Origin: Caulobacter henricii
Lineage (GTDB): Bacteria; Pseudomonadota; Alphaproteobacteria; Caulobacterales; Caulobacteraceae
Assembly: GCF_001414055.1 (NCBI RefSeq)
Contig: NZ_CP013002.1
Span: 2,480,001-2,544,000 of the forward strand
Length of the DNA stretch: 64,000 nucleotides
Reading direction: 5' to 3'
Positions 18,744 to 28,711 of the stretch are shown one piece after another. The notes beneath the pieces were generated by a model. The model did no database searches. It was given only the letters and a program-made list of their open reading frames with translations, and had not been told where the DNA came from. The first letter of the stretch is position 1. Each line of letters starts with the position of its first letter. The position numbers were made by a program, and so were the translations under genes.

Positions 18744-19376
18744 CTATCCGCCCAGGAAACCCCGCTCCTTGGCGATCACGGTCGCGAAGGACGGCCGCGC
18801 CAGCACGCCGTCAGCCCAGGCCTTGGCCTTGGGCCAGCGGCCGAAATCGAAGCCGGCATGCATCAGGTTGACGAACGGACTGGCCACGGCGATGTCGGCC
18901 AGGGTCAGGCGGTCCTCGATCAGGAAGCCGCTCTCGGGCGCAATTTTCTCCAGATAGTCCATCACCGGCGGCATCTCTTCCGCCGTGGCCTTTTCGACGG
19001 CCGCCATGTCGGATTCGACACCCATGAAGCGCGGTCCGACAACCAGGTTGAAGAAGATCTTGCCAGCCGCACCAACGAAGATGCTGTCGGCGAATTCCTC
19101 AAACCAGATCGTCCGGGCGCGCGCCCGGGCTTCAGCGGGGATCAGGCTGGGCTCGGGATAGGCCGCTTCCAGATAGGTGACGATGGCGCTGGAGTCGGAG
19201 ATCTTGAAGTCGCCGTCCTGAAAGCCCGGAATCTTCTTGAACGGGCTGATCTCCAGAAACTCAGGATCCGGCGAGCCGGGCCGGGCGACCTTGTTTTCGA
19301 AGGTCAGGCCCTTCTCGGCAGCGAAGGCCATGGTCTTGCGCACGAACGGCGACAGCGACGAGCCGTGAATGATCAT
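18744..19376 (-). CDS. Glutathione S-transferase family protein
   Basis: 210 aa from ATG at 19376, with GGGAG eight bases upstream; an earlier in-frame start at 19412 is less likely. Thioredoxin-like N-domain (MIIHGSSLSPFVRKTMAFAAEKGL, ISPFKKIPGFQDGDFKISDSSAIVTYLE with the cis-Pro and the glutathione-binding DSSAI) and an all-helical C-domain (FLIEDRLTLADIAVASPFVNL). Substrate unknown. Confidence 0.9.
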   Translation of the reverse strand: MIIHGSSLSPFVRKTMAFAAEKGLTFENKVARPGSPDPEFLEISPFKKIPGFQDGDFKISDSSAIVTYLEAAYPEPSLIPAEARARARTIWFEEFADSIFVGAAGKIFFNLVVGPRFMGVESDMAAVEKATAEEMPPVMDYLEKIAPESGFLIEDRLTLADIAVASPFVNLMHAGFDFGRWPKAKAWADGVLARPSFATVIAKERGFLGG

Positions 19377-19450
19377 TCGGTGAACTCCCTTTTGTTGGGG
19401 GTCATAATTCACCGATTGAGTTTCGTTTCAAGACTTACAATTTTGGGCCC

Positions 19451-19575
19451 GCTCTCCCCGGCGAAGGCCGGGGTCCAGATTCAGCCTGAGCGTCCGAGGA
19501 TGATCCGAGATACGGCTGACCAGATCAGCAATCGCTCTGGGTTCGGTCTGGGCCCCGGCCTTCGCCGGGGAGAGC
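19451..19575. repeat. REP-like inverted repeat between GST and DUF3253 genes
   Basis: A 29-base arm at 19451-19479 (starting gctctccccggcgaaggccg) is repeated inverted at 19547-19575 with one mismatch; about 67 bp separate the arms. Each arm also contains a smaller palindrome (ccccggcgaaggccgggg). It lies between two genes transcribed leftward and can form a long cruciform or RNA hairpin. Likely an intergenic repetitive element. Confidence 0.8.
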
Positions 19576-19585
19576 GGACAGGGGC

Positions 19586-19888
19586 TTAGGCGTCGTCGTC
19601 CTCAGCCTGATCCTCAACCACCGTCTCAAAGCTGGTCGGATCGCCCGGCAGGCGGGTGCGCAGCCGATAAACACCGCGGAATTTTTCCGGATCGACCGGC
19701 TTGTTGTGGCGCAGGATCACGATGGTCCCGGCGCGGGCCAACTCGATGGCATTGGTGCGCACATGGCCCAGGATCTGCTGCCAGCGCTCGGGCTGCACCG
19801 CCTTGGCGACGTTCATCGGGTCGATGGACTTTCCCTCCGGCAGGCCTGCCAGCTGGGAAAGAATGGTCTCTTGGATCGGGGTCGTCAT
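19586..19888 (-). CDS. DUF3253 domain protein
   Basis: 100 aa from ATG at 19888, preferred because GGAG lies eight bases before it; a start at 19900 has no such site. The domain (ILSQLAGLPEGKSIDPMNVAKAVQPERWQQILGHVRTNAIELARAGTIVILRHNKPVDPEKFRGVYRL) looks like a winged helix and matches the DUF3253 family. Acidic C-terminus (EDQAEDDDA). Function unknown. Confidence 0.85.
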   Translation of the reverse strand: MTTPIQETILSQLAGLPEGKSIDPMNVAKAVQPERWQQILGHVRTNAIELARAGTIVILRHNKPVDPEKFRGVYRLRTRLPGDPTSFETVVEDQAEDDDA

Positions 19889-19990
19889 GGGCGGCTCCAT
19901 GCCACGGATCGTCGCCTTACGCGAGGGACGGCTTGCGCGCCAATCGACGCGGCTCTAGCTCAGGCCTGACGAATTTGCGGGGATGAGCAG

Positions 19991-20443
19991 ATGGATGGTG
20001 GCAATGACGCGCCCGGCGGGCCGCGACTGGTCGAGAGCGGCGACTGGGCCGGCTGGCGCACCTGGTCAGGTCTGGATCCGTTCGAGGACCAGTCCGGCCC
20101 CTTCTTTTTCAAGGAAGACGACGCCGGTCTGGTGACCACCGCCTTCCTGGCCGAGACCCGCCACATGAACGGCGGCGGCTTCATGCATGGCGGCTGCATG
20201 ATGACCTTCGCCGACTTCTCGCTGTTTGCCATCGCCTGGAAGGAACTGGCGGGCCAGCATGCCGTCACCGTCAGCCTGAACGGCGAGTTCATGGGCCCGG
20301 CCCGGCCCGGCGATCTGGTGACGGCCACCGGCGAGGTCACCAAGGCCGGCGGCTCGCTGCTGTTCGTCCGCGGACTGGTCTCGACCGGCAGTTCGCCGAT
20401 GCTGAGCTTTTCCGGCGTGATCAAGAAGATCAGGAACCGGTAG
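19991..20443 (+). CDS. PaaI-type hotdog thioesterase
   Basis: 150 aa. Hotdog fold with the signature ETRHMNGGGFMHGGCMMTFADFSLFAIA (HGG motif near residue 66) and C-terminal strands (PGDLVTATGEVTKAGGSLLFVRG). Members hydrolyse aryl- or acyl-CoA thioesters; the natural substrate is unknown. One of three hotdog thioesterases in the window. Confidence 0.88.
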   Translation: MDGGNDAPGGPRLVESGDWAGWRTWSGLDPFEDQSGPFFFKEDDAGLVTTAFLAETRHMNGGGFMHGGCMMTFADFSLFAIAWKELAGQHAVTVSLNGEFMGPARPGDLVTATGEVTKAGGSLLFVRGLVSTGSSPMLSFSGVIKKIRNR

Positions 20444-20456
20444 ACCCTCGGTAGCT

Positions 20457-20562
20457 GCTCCCCCTCTGGGGGAGCTATCGCGGAGCGACTGAGGGGGCGA
20501 ATGGGGCCTTAGCCGAGCTAGCCCCCTCCGGCCCTCTGGGCCACCTCCCCCAGAGGGGGAGG
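20457..20562. repeat. REP-like intergenic element with GC-rich inverted arms
   Basis: The arm cccctctgggggag (20461-20474) is matched inverted by ctcccccagagggg (20545-20558). Between them lie tcgcggagcgactgaggggg and a second pair gccccctc/gaggggg. The element sits between the convergent thioesterase and GST genes and could terminate both. It differs in sequence from the 19451 element and from the 76-bp array near 40.2 kb. Confidence 0.75.
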
Positions 20563-20568
20563 ATCTCG

Positions 20569-21186
20569 CTAAACCCCCGCCTTCGCCGCCGGCCGCTCCA
20601 TCATCGCCGTAAGCCACCGGCCCACATTCACCAGCTCCGCGTCCGGCCTAAACTTGACCATCCGCGCAAAGTCGATCCCCGTGACCGCCAGGATGTCGGC
20701 GATGGTCACCCGATCGGCGGCGATGAACTCGCTCTCGGCCAGGCGACGATCGAACACCTTTAGCGCCCGCTCGGCGGCCTTGCGGTTGGTATCGGCAATT
20801 TCCGGGATCTGGGTTTCGATGGCGGCCAAGGCCGGATGGCCGTGACGCACGGCCATCATCAGCGGCGTCGACAGCAGCATCTCGGCACGCCGCGTCCACA
20901 TCTCGATCACGGCGATCTCACGGGCATCGCGGCCAAACAGGTTCGGCTCGGGATAGAGGCTCTCGAGATAGCGGCAGATGGCCACCGACTCGGTGATGGT
21001 GGTGGTCTCATCGATCTCCAGCGCCGGCACATTGGGCAGGCCGGCCTTGGCGAGATAGTCGGGTGATCGATGCTGGCCGCCGAAGATGTCGACATCGACG
21101 ATCTCGATGTCCTCGATGCCCTTCTCGGCCATGAACCAGCGCACACGGCGCGGATTGGGGGCGCGGCGGCTGTCATAGAGCTTCAT
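20569..21186 (-). CDS. Glutathione S-transferase family protein
   Basis: 205 aa. N-domain MKLYDSRRAPNPRRVRWFMAEKGIEDIEIVDVDIFGGQH, with the 'LPNVPALEIDETTTITESVAICRYLE' glutathione site (cis-Pro, E-S pair). C-domain shows RVTIADILAVTGIDFARMV. It looks like the bacterial GSTs of the 'GST N-terminal/C-terminal' type with unknown substrate. Convergent with the thioesterase gene. Confidence 0.9.
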   Translation of the reverse strand: MKLYDSRRAPNPRRVRWFMAEKGIEDIEIVDVDIFGGQHRSPDYLAKAGLPNVPALEIDETTTITESVAICRYLESLYPEPNLFGRDAREIAVIEMWTRRAEMLLSTPLMMAVRHGHPALAAIETQIPEIADTNRKAAERALKVFDRRLAESEFIAADRVTIADILAVTGIDFARMVKFRPDAELVNVGRWLTAMMERPAAKAGV

Positions 21187-21251
21187 GGCGAGGTCCTCCC
21201 GTTTTGACCGGAGGATGAGCGAGTTTCGCAGGGGAAGGAAAGAGCGGGTCG

Positions 21252-21632
21252 CTAGACGCCGGTAATCGCCTGGCCGAACGCGATCAGATTGCCGTCCGGG
21301 GCCACGACCAGCAGCTCGCGCTGGCCATAGGGCTTGTCGGCGGGGCCGTGGACGTCTCCGGCCGGCAAGGTGTCGAGGCGCGGCTTCAGTTCGTCATAAA
21401 GGGCGTCGACGTCGCGGACATCGACATAGTAGCAGAAGCGGCGGTTGCCCGGCGGAGCGCCGTCCTCGCCCTGCCCGGCCAGTATGCGGATACCCGCTCC
21501 TTCCCGCTCGACATAGGCATAGTCACCTGTCCGGTAGTGGGTCTTGAACCCCAGGATGTCGTTGAAGAAGGTCAGCGCCGGCTCAAGCTCGGGCACGTGC
21601 ATGAACGGCGTGATCTGGATGAAATTCGACAC
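21252..21632 (-). CDS. VOC (glyoxalase/bleomycin resistance-like) protein
   Basis: About 126 aa from GTG at 21632 (MSNFIQITPFMHVPELEPALTFFNDILGF), with a G-run seven bases upstream; starts at 21647 (ATG) or 21677 (GTG) are also open. A single vicinal-oxygen-chelate module pair: ITPFMHVPELEPALTFFNDILGFKTH, then CYYVDVRDVDALYDELKP and the metal-site glutamate region YGQRELLVVAPDGNLIAFGQ. Catalytic activity or substrate cannot be inferred. Confidence 0.85.
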   Translation of the reverse strand: MSNFIQITPFMHVPELEPALTFFNDILGFKTHYRTGDYAYVEREGAGIRILAGQGEDGAPPGNRRFCYYVDVRDVDALYDELKPRLDTLPAGDVHGPADKPYGQRELLVVAPDGNLIAFGQAITGV

Positions 21633-21693
21633 GGTCTTGCCCCCCATGACAGGCGTGATCAGGCGCTCCCCGAGCACCTGATCACGCCTGGTA

Positions 21694-22974
21694 TCAGAGC
21701 CCGAACAGCGCCCGGGGCATCAGGCCGATCAGGGATCCGGTCAGACAGGTCGCCAGGAAACCGGCCATCATCGCCTTCCAGACCAGGCCCAGCACTTCCT
21801 GCCGGCGCTCGGGCACCAGCACGCTGAAACCGGCCACATTCATGCCGACCGAGCCGATATTGGCAAAGCCGCACAGGGCATATGTCATGATCATCCGGGT
21901 ACGCTCGTCCAGCAGGGCCTCGCCCGTCTGGGACATCTGGATGAAGGCGGTGAACTCGGTGAGGATCAGCTTGACGCCGAGCAGGCCGCCGGCCGTGCCG
22001 GACTCTTCCCACGGAATGCCCATCGACCAGGCCAGGGGCGCGAAGACCACGCCGAGCCCGCGAGCGATGCTCAGCGGCTGGCCGCCGACGTCCGGCAGGG
22101 CAGCCAGGCCCTTGTCGACCATGGTGGCCAGGGCCACGAACACGATCAGGGTGGCACCGATGTTCAGGGCGATCTGCAGGCCGTCGGTCGTGCCCTTCAT
22201 AACGGCGTCGATGGAGCTGCCATAGGTCTTGTCGTCAATGTTGAGATCCAGGCTGGAGACCTTCTCCAGCGGATCGGCCGGCACGATGATCCTGGCCAGC
22301 AGCACCCCGGCCGGGGCCGAGATGATCGAGGCGGTCAGGACGTGGGCGGCCGCATTGGGCAGGATATCAGCCAGAATGGTGACATAGGCCACCATGGTCG
22401 AGCCGCTGACGCAGGCCATGCCGACCGCGATCAGCATGAACAGTTCCGACCGCGACAGCTTGTCGAGATAGGCGCGGATAAAGATCGGGCCCTCGATCTG
22501 GCCCATGAAAATCGTGGCGGCGGTGGCCAGGGCCGGCGGGCCGCGCAGACCCAGGGTCTTCTGGAACACGAAGCCGAAGCCCTGAGCGGCCCACTTCAGG
22601 ATCTTCCAGTGCCACAGCAGCGCCGACAGGGCACAGACCACCAGGATCACCGGTAGGACACGGAAGGCGAAGATGAAGCCCAAACCCGGATTACTGACCG
22701 GATAGGGCTGGTCGCCCCCCGCCAGGAATCCGAAGATGAACATGGTGCCGGCCTGGGTCGAGGCCGACAGACCCTCAACCGCGCCGTTCACGCCGCGCAG
22801 CAGGGCCTGGGCCTGGGGCAGCCCGAACAGCAGCAGGACGAGTCCGACCTGGACGACGATCGCACCAATGGCCAGCACCCAGGGAAAGCGCTTGCGGTTT
22901 TCGGAGACCAGCCAGCAGAGGCCGAGGGTGAGCGCCAGACCCGCGAGGGCTTGAACGTTCTCGGGAAGAAACAT
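21694..22974 (-). CDS. CNT-family nucleoside transporter (NupC-like)
   Basis: 426 aa from ATG at 22974; a longer in-frame reading to 23148 is hydrophilic and unlike the family. About 10 transmembrane segments. Concentrative nucleoside transporter signatures: ATAATIFMGQIEGPIFIRAYL, the GSTMVAYVTIL loop, IALNIGATLIVFVALATMVD and GLLGVKLILTEFTAF plus YALCGFANIGSVGMNVAG. Probably symports nucleosides with protons or sodium into the cytoplasm. A purine nucleoside permease-like gene occurs 10 kb away. Confidence 0.92.
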   Translation of the reverse strand: MFLPENVQALAGLALTLGLCWLVSENRKRFPWVLAIGAIVVQVGLVLLLFGLPQAQALLRGVNGAVEGLSASTQAGTMFIFGFLAGGDQPYPVSNPGLGFIFAFRVLPVILVVCALSALLWHWKILKWAAQGFGFVFQKTLGLRGPPALATAATIFMGQIEGPIFIRAYLDKLSRSELFMLIAVGMACVSGSTMVAYVTILADILPNAAAHVLTASIISAPAGVLLARIIVPADPLEKVSSLDLNIDDKTYGSSIDAVMKGTTDGLQIALNIGATLIVFVALATMVDKGLAALPDVGGQPLSIARGLGVVFAPLAWSMGIPWEESGTAGGLLGVKLILTEFTAFIQMSQTGEALLDERTRMIMTYALCGFANIGSVGMNVAGFSVLVPERRQEVLGLVWKAMMAGFLATCLTGSLIGLMPRALFGL

Positions 22975-23231
22975 CAAGACAGAAGAACCTTTGAACTCGG
23001 CGACGCCCCCGCGACGTCCGCCAGAGGGCGAGATTGACACCAAGTATGCGGTGAGAGGCAAGCGGCTTGCACCAGACCGGCCGCGAGGAGCAGGCCGTCT
23101 GCCCGCCGCCAAGGCATCGCGGCGATCCGGCCGCGACGATCGCGGCAAGGATTTGCCTTACCCCGATTTAACTTGGCCGTTCGCCGATCACCGCTATTGC
23201 TGCAACTCTCGATTGGGGGAGCATTGTTCGC

Positions 23232-24436
23232 ATGTCGCTGGCCTTGGCCACATTGCTGTATGAGTGGCGTCGCTACATGGCGGCGGTCGTCGCCTTGGCG
23301 TTCTCCGGTCTGCTGGTCCTGGCCCAGGTCGGGATGTTCGTCGGTATCGGCAAGGGCTTTACCGCCCAGATCGACCGGGCCCGCGCCGACATTATGGTGC
23401 TGGGCCCCGGTGCCAAGGCGCTGTTCGGCGGCCCGTCCGGCTTGCCGCGGCGCATGATCCCGCTGGTCTACAGCCATCCTGAAGTGACCCAGGTCGCGCC
23501 CCTCGACGGGTCCGGCGGCCGGTTCCAGAACATCCTGTCTCCCGAGGAGCAGGCCAAGATCGACGCCCGCACCAAGGCCGCGGCCAAGGGCGGCAAGCAG
23601 GCCGGCGGAGAAGGCGGTGGTCGCAAGACCGAGTTCGTCAACGTCACCGTGATCGACGCTATCCCGGGCTATGTCACCGTACCGACCGACTACACCCAGT
23701 CGATGGTCGAGGCCTTGCGCCAACCCTATGCCGTGGCCGTCGACCAGACCGCGCTGAAGCGCCTGGGCGTCAAGAAGGGCGACAAGGCGATCTACAACGG
23801 CAAGACCATTACAATCGCCGTGGTCACCACAGGCTACCCCAACATCATCCAGCCGACCCTGGTGATGTCGCGCGACACCCTCCGGATGCTCGGCGAGGCG
23901 GACACCGGCCCTCGGGTCGCCCCACTGATGGTCCAGATTCGGGATCCCGCTCGTGCCGAAATCGTGGCGGCGCAACTCAACAAGAAGGGCGACGGCAAGT
24001 TCCGCGCCTGGACCCGTCAGGAACTGGCCGACGCCAACTCCAGCGCCATGCTGGATGACCAGATCATCGGCATCATGCTGGGCTTCTCGGCCTTCCTGGG
24101 CCTTCTGATCGGCGTGGCCATCACTTGGCAAACCCTGCGCGGCGCGATCATGGCCAATATCAAGGAATTCGCCAGCCTGCGCGCCCTCGGCGTGTCGATG
24201 GGCGACCTGCGCAACATCGTCATGGAGCTGTCCTTCTGGGTCGGCATCGTCGGGGTCGGGGCCGCTGGTCTACTGACCTGGCTGGTCACCCTGCTGGCCA
24301 GCGCCGGCGGCGTGCCGATGTATTTCCCGCCCAGCCTGATCATCACCGTCGCGGTCTTCCTTGTGTTGATCGCCATGCTCTCCGGCTTCCTGTCGCTGGG
24401 CATCCTGAAGAACAGCCAGCCCGCGGACCTGCTGCG

Positions 24437-24440
<4 letters not shown>
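23232..24440 (+). CDS. ABC transporter permease (FtsX/MacB/DevC type)
   Basis: 402 aa. One N-terminal transmembrane helix (AAVVALAFSGLLVLAQVGMFVGI), a large periplasmic domain (about 45-270) and three C-terminal helices ending in GILKNSQPADLLR, the FtsX-like architecture. A charged insertion (KAAAKGGKQAGGEGGGRK, about 115-135) is unusual. Its stop overlaps the ATPase start by ATGA. With the ATPase and HlyD adaptor it forms a DevBCA-like exporter. Confidence 0.9.
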
Positions 24441-25186
<746 letters not shown>

Positions 25187-25204
25187 CCTTTTGGGGAAAC
25201 TGAT

Positions 25205-26209
25205 ATGTTCGGCTTTCTGCGCCGCCCGATGTTCTGGATCGTCATCGTCGTGCTCGCCGTCGGCGGCGGCGGCTTCGTCTATATGAAGGGCCAAGCGGCC
25301 GAGAAAAAGAAGAAGCTCGAAGCCGCCGCCAAGATGGAGGAGCCCTCCCCCTACGCGGCCATCGCTAACGGCAAGGCTGATGTCGAAGGCGGCATCATCC
25401 AGGTTGCCGCGCGGCGCGGCGGCGTGGTCGAGGCCGTCTATGTCCAGGAAGGCGATGTGGTCGTGAAGGACCAGATCCTGGCTCGCCAGCAGAGTGACGA
25501 GGGCCGCCTGGCCGTCGAACGCGCCAATGCCGAGGTCGCCCAGGCCCGCGCTTCCCAGAACGCCACCCGCGTTCAACTGGCCACCGCCCAGCGCGAGCAT
25601 GCCCGCCTCAGCAAGCTGACCGCCAGCAACTTCGTGGCGGGTACGCGTGTGGATGCCGCCTCTGACGCCATCGCCAATGCCCGCGCCACCCTGGCCGCCC
25701 AGGAAGCCCAGATCGCCACCGCCATCGCCCGCAAGAACGAGGCGCAGTACAACCTCGAACTGACCGTGATCCGCGCGCCGATGAATGGCCGTATCGCCCG
25801 CCGCTACGCCAATCCCGGTGCCGGTGCCTCGACGCTGAACGTGTCCAACATGTTTGACCTCGAGCCTGACACCCAGCGCATCGTCCGCGCCGAGATCGTC
25901 GAGGCTGACATCCCCAATGTCGCCGTGGCCCAGGAAGTCGAGATCCAGCCTGAAGGTGATCCCGACAAGGTCTATGTCGGCAAGGTCCTGCGCCGTGCCG
26001 CCGTGTACGGCGCTCGCAAGCTGGCCTCCGACGACCCCAGCCAACGCAGCGACGAACGCGTGGTCGAAGTCGTGGTCAGCGCCGACGGTGCCCCGCTGCT
26101 GGTCGGACAGCGCGTGCTGGTCAAGTTCATGAAGCCCGGCAAGAAGGCCGGCGTGAAGCGCGCGAAGGCGACCGCGCCCGTCGGCGGCGGCATGACCAAG
26201 CCGAACTAG
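25205..26209 (+). CDS. HlyD-family periplasmic adaptor of the ABC exporter
   Basis: 334 aa. One N-terminal transmembrane helix (MFWIVIVVLAVGGGGFVYMKG), a lipoyl half-motif (GGVVEAVYVQEGDVVVKDQILARQQSDE), a helical hairpin of about 90 residues (ANAEVAQARASQNATRVQLATAQREHARLSKL), the second lipoyl half (LTVIRAPMNGRIARRYANPGAGAS) and beta-barrel. It is the adaptor of the three-gene exporter. No outer-membrane TolC-type gene is adjacent, so a distant one is presumably used. Confidence 0.92.
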   Translation: MFGFLRRPMFWIVIVVLAVGGGGFVYMKGQAAEKKKKLEAAAKMEEPSPYAAIANGKADVEGGIIQVAARRGGVVEAVYVQEGDVVVKDQILARQQSDEGRLAVERANAEVAQARASQNATRVQLATAQREHARLSKLTASNFVAGTRVDAASDAIANARATLAAQEAQIATAIARKNEAQYNLELTVIRAPMNGRIARRYANPGAGASTLNVSNMFDLEPDTQRIVRAEIVEADIPNVAVAQEVEIQPEGDPDKVYVGKVLRRAAVYGARKLASDDPSQRSDERVVEVVVSADGAPLLVGQRVLVKFMKPGKKAGVKRAKATAPVGGGMTKPN

Positions 26210-26273
26210 GCAAACGACGCCAAGAGCCAAAGAGACGCCGGGCGGATCTCCGCCCGGCGTCTTGCGTTTCGGC

Positions 26274-28634
26274 TCAGGCCTTCCACGCTCTCAGGCGCAG
26301 CGCATTGCCGATCACGCTGACCGAGCTGAGCGCCATGGCCAGGGCCGCCAGCTGCGGCGTCAGGGTCAGGCCGAAGGCGGGATACAGCAACCCGGCCGCA
26401 ATCGGCACGCCGGCGGCATTGTAGACAAAGGCAAACGCCAGATTTTGCCGGATATTGCGCATCACGGCCCGCGACAGCGAGCGGGCCCGGACAACGCCCA
26501 TCAGGTCGCCATTCAGCAGGGTCACACCAGCCGCCTCCATGGCCACGTCCGCGCCACTGCCCATGGCGATGCCGACATCGGCGACGGCCAGGGCCGGGGC
26601 GTCATTGACGCCATCCCCTGCCATGGCGACCGATGCGCCCTCGGCCTTGAGGCGCTTGACGACCTCGGCCTTGCGATCCGGCAGAACCCCGGCCTCCACC
26701 TCATCAATACCCAGAGCGCGGGCCACGGCCATGGCGGTGACCTGATTGTCCCCTGTCATCATCAGCACGCGAACGCCCCGGTCCTTCAGGGCCTTGATTG
26801 CAGCGCGGCTGGACGGGCGAACAGGATCCTTGATCGCCAGTAGCCCGGCGGCCACGCCGTCCAGGGCCACGAAAACCACCGTCGCCCCCTCGCTTCTCAG
26901 CGCATCAGCACCCTTGGCCAGATCGCCGACCGCGATCTTCAGTTCGGCCATATAGGGCTCGGCTCCGATCGCGACGCGGCGCCCCTCGACCAGGCCGGTC
27001 ACGCCGCGGCCCACGGGCGAGTCGAAGTCGGCGACCTCGGCCAGGGGCAGCTTGCGCGTCTCGGCGGCCTCAACGATGGCCTTGCCGAGCGGATGCTCAC
27101 TGCCGCGCTCCAGGCTGGCGGCCAGGCGCAGGAGCTCGTCCTCAGGCACGCCGACAGGTTCGATGGCGCTCAGGACCGGCCGGCCTTCAGTCAGCGTGCC
27201 GGTCTTGTCGACCACCAGCACGTCAATGCGTTCCAGGCGCTCCAGTGCCCGGGCGTCCTTCAGCAGGATACCCGCCTGGGCACCGCGCCCGACCCCGACC
27301 ATGATCGACATCGGCGTCGCCAGGCCCAGGGCGCAGGGACAGGCGATGATCAGCACGCCCACAGCCGCAACCAGAGCGTTGGCCAGGCGGGGCTGGGGCC
27401 CGACCAGAGCCCAGGCGGCGAAGGCCAGGACGGCGGCGGCGAGCACGATGGGCACGAACCAGGCCGCGACCCGGTCGGCCAGCCGCTGGATCGGCGCGCG
27501 CGACCGCTGGGCCAGGGCGACCATGGCCACGATCCGCGACAGCAGTGTGTCGGCCCCGACCCGCTCGGCCTTCATGACAAAGCCGCCGCTCTTGTTGATC
27601 GCCCCGCCGACCAGCAGAGAACCCGGCTCCTTGAGCACCGGCATCGACTCGCCGGTCACCATGGCCTCGTCGACATGGCCACGCCCTTCCAGCACCACAC
27701 CGTCGACGGGGATCTTCTCGCCCGGCCTGACCCGCAGCCGGTCGCCCACCAGAATGCTGTCGATGCCGACCTCGGTGTCCTGACTGTCAGCACCGATGCG
27801 CCGGGCTGTGCGCGGGGCCAGGTCCAGCAGGGCGCGAATGGCGCCACCGGTGCGCTCGCGCGCCCGCAACTCCAGCACCTGGCCCAGCAGCACCAGGACG
27901 GTGATCACCGCCGCAGCCTCGAAATAGACCGGAGCCTGTCCGTGGTGGCCCTTGAAGCTGGCGGGCAGCAGATCCGGTGCCAGGGTCGCGACCAGCGAAT
28001 AGAGATAGGCCGCGCCGGTTCCCAGGGCGATCAGGGTGAACATGTTGAGGCTGCGCGCCAGGATCGACGCCCAACCGCGCTGGAAGAACGGCCAGCCAGC
28101 CCAGAGGACCACCGGCGAGGCCAGTGCCAGCTGGATGAAAGCGTTGGCGCGGTCTCCCCACGGCGGCATAAAGCCAAACAGGTGTGCGCCCATGTCCAGC
28201 ACGAAGACCGGCGCCGTCAGCACCAATCCGAACCAGAAGCGACGGGTCATCTCCCCCAACTCGCCATTGGGCGCGGCGTCCAGCGTGGGAGTTTCGGGCT
28301 CAAGGGCCATGCCGCACAGGGGACAGGCGCCGGGACCGACCTGGCGCACCTGCGGGTGCATCGGACAGGTATAGATCGTCTCCGCCGGAGCGGCCTCGGC
28401 CTTCTCCGGCTGTGCGAAGGTGTAACGCTCGGGGTCGGCCACGAACTTCGCCTCGCACCCGGCCGAGCAGAACCAGTAGGTCTCGCCGCCATGGCTGGCG
28501 CTGTGCTTCACCGTCGCCGGGTCGACAGACATCCCGCAGACCGGATCGCGCGACATGGCGACCGTCGTTGCGGGAGCGCCGCCCCCGCAACAGGCATGCG
28601 GCTTGCCAGAGGGGGCGTGGTCATGGGGGGACAT
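26274..28634 (-). CDS. Heavy-metal (copper) translocating P-type ATPase
   Basis: 786 aa from ATG at 28634, with AGGAG eight bases upstream. No classical HMA (GMxCxxC) domain is seen at the N-terminus. Instead there is a YHS-type domain ([18 protein letters not shown]...YWFCSAGC, about 28-72) and a heavy-metal-binding domain ([24 protein letters not shown], about 90-115). The membrane CPC motif is [11 protein letters not shown]; the phosphorylation loop is [20 protein letters not shown] and [10 protein letters not shown] follow. Probably exports Cu(I), matching the divergent csoR gene with C-H-C ligands. Confidence 0.95.
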   Translation of the reverse strand: MSPHDHAPSGKPHACCGGGAPATTVAMSRDPVCGMSVDPATVKHSASHGGETYWFCSAGCEAKFVADPERYTFAQPEKAEAAPAETIYTCPMHPQVRQVGPGACPLCGMALEPETPTLDAAPNGELGEMTRRFWFGLVLTAPVFVLDMGAHLFGFMPPWGDRANAFIQLALASPVVLWAGWPFFQRGWASILARSLNMFTLIALGTGAAYLYSLVATLAPDLLPASFKGHHGQAPVYFEAAAVITVLVLLGQVLELRARERTGGAIRALLDLAPRTARRIGADSQDTEVGIDSILVGDRLRVRPGEKIPVDGVVLEGRGHVDEAMVTGESMPVLKEPGSLLVGGAINKSGGFVMKAERVGADTLLSRIVAMVALAQRSRAPIQRLADRVAAWFVPIVLAAAVLAFAAWALVGPQPRLANALVAAVGVLIIACPCALGLATPMSIMVGVGRGAQAGILLKDARALERLERIDVLVVDKTGTLTEGRPVLSAIEPVGVPEDELLRLAASLERGSEHPLGKAIVEAAETRKLPLAEVADFDSPVGRGVTGLVEGRRVAIGAEPYMAELKIAVGDLAKGADALRSEGATVVFVALDGVAAGLLAIKDPVRPSSRAAIKALKDRGVRVLMMTGDNQVTAMAVARALGIDEVEAGVLPDRKAEVVKRLKAEGASVAMAGDGVNDAPALAVADVGIAMGSGADVAMEAAGVTLLNGDLMGVVRARSLSRAVMRNIRQNLAFAFVYNAAGVPIAAGLLYPAFGLTLTPQLAALAMALSSVSVIGNALRLRAWKA

Positions 28635-28667
28635 GTGGACTTCTCCTGAGGAGCTGGTGCCGCTATA

Positions 28668-28682
28668 TACCCCCATAGGGTA
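28668..28682. promoter_or_regulatory. CsoR-type operator, site 1
   Basis: TACCCCCATAGGGTA, a near-palindrome with a run of C and matching G, the recognised form of CsoR/RcnR-family operators. It lies 34 bp ahead of the ATPase start and 11 bp from site 2, so binding would block the divergent promoters of the ATPase. Confidence 0.75.
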
Positions 28683-28692
28683 CATCATCAAG

Positions 28693-28707
28693 TACCCCCA
28701 TGGGGTA
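28693..28707. promoter_or_regulatory. CsoR-type operator, site 2, overlapping the csoR ribosome binding site
   Basis: TACCCCCATGGGGTA, a perfect palindrome. The GGGG at 28702-28705, the only Shine-Dalgarno-like sequence for the csoR ATG at 28712, is inside this operator. An ATG within the palindrome (28700) is in frame with csoR but unlikely to be the true start. Confidence 0.8.
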
Positions 28708-28711
28708 TCCG

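Noticed and set aside
22975..23231. Promoter signals in the 257-bp gap before the ABC permease
   Set aside because: No convincing -35/-10 pair or operator palindrome was seen; only short GC-rich palindromes.
22974..24131. Long reading frame antisense to the nucleoside transporter and permease region
   Set aside because: GC-rich shadow of the forward permease gene; no start signal and a His/Gly/Asp-rich product without domains.
27093..28649. 518-codon forward frame opposite the copper ATPase
   Set aside because: Antisense shadow with repetitive His/Gln/Gly content; the P-type ATPase is unambiguous on the other strand.
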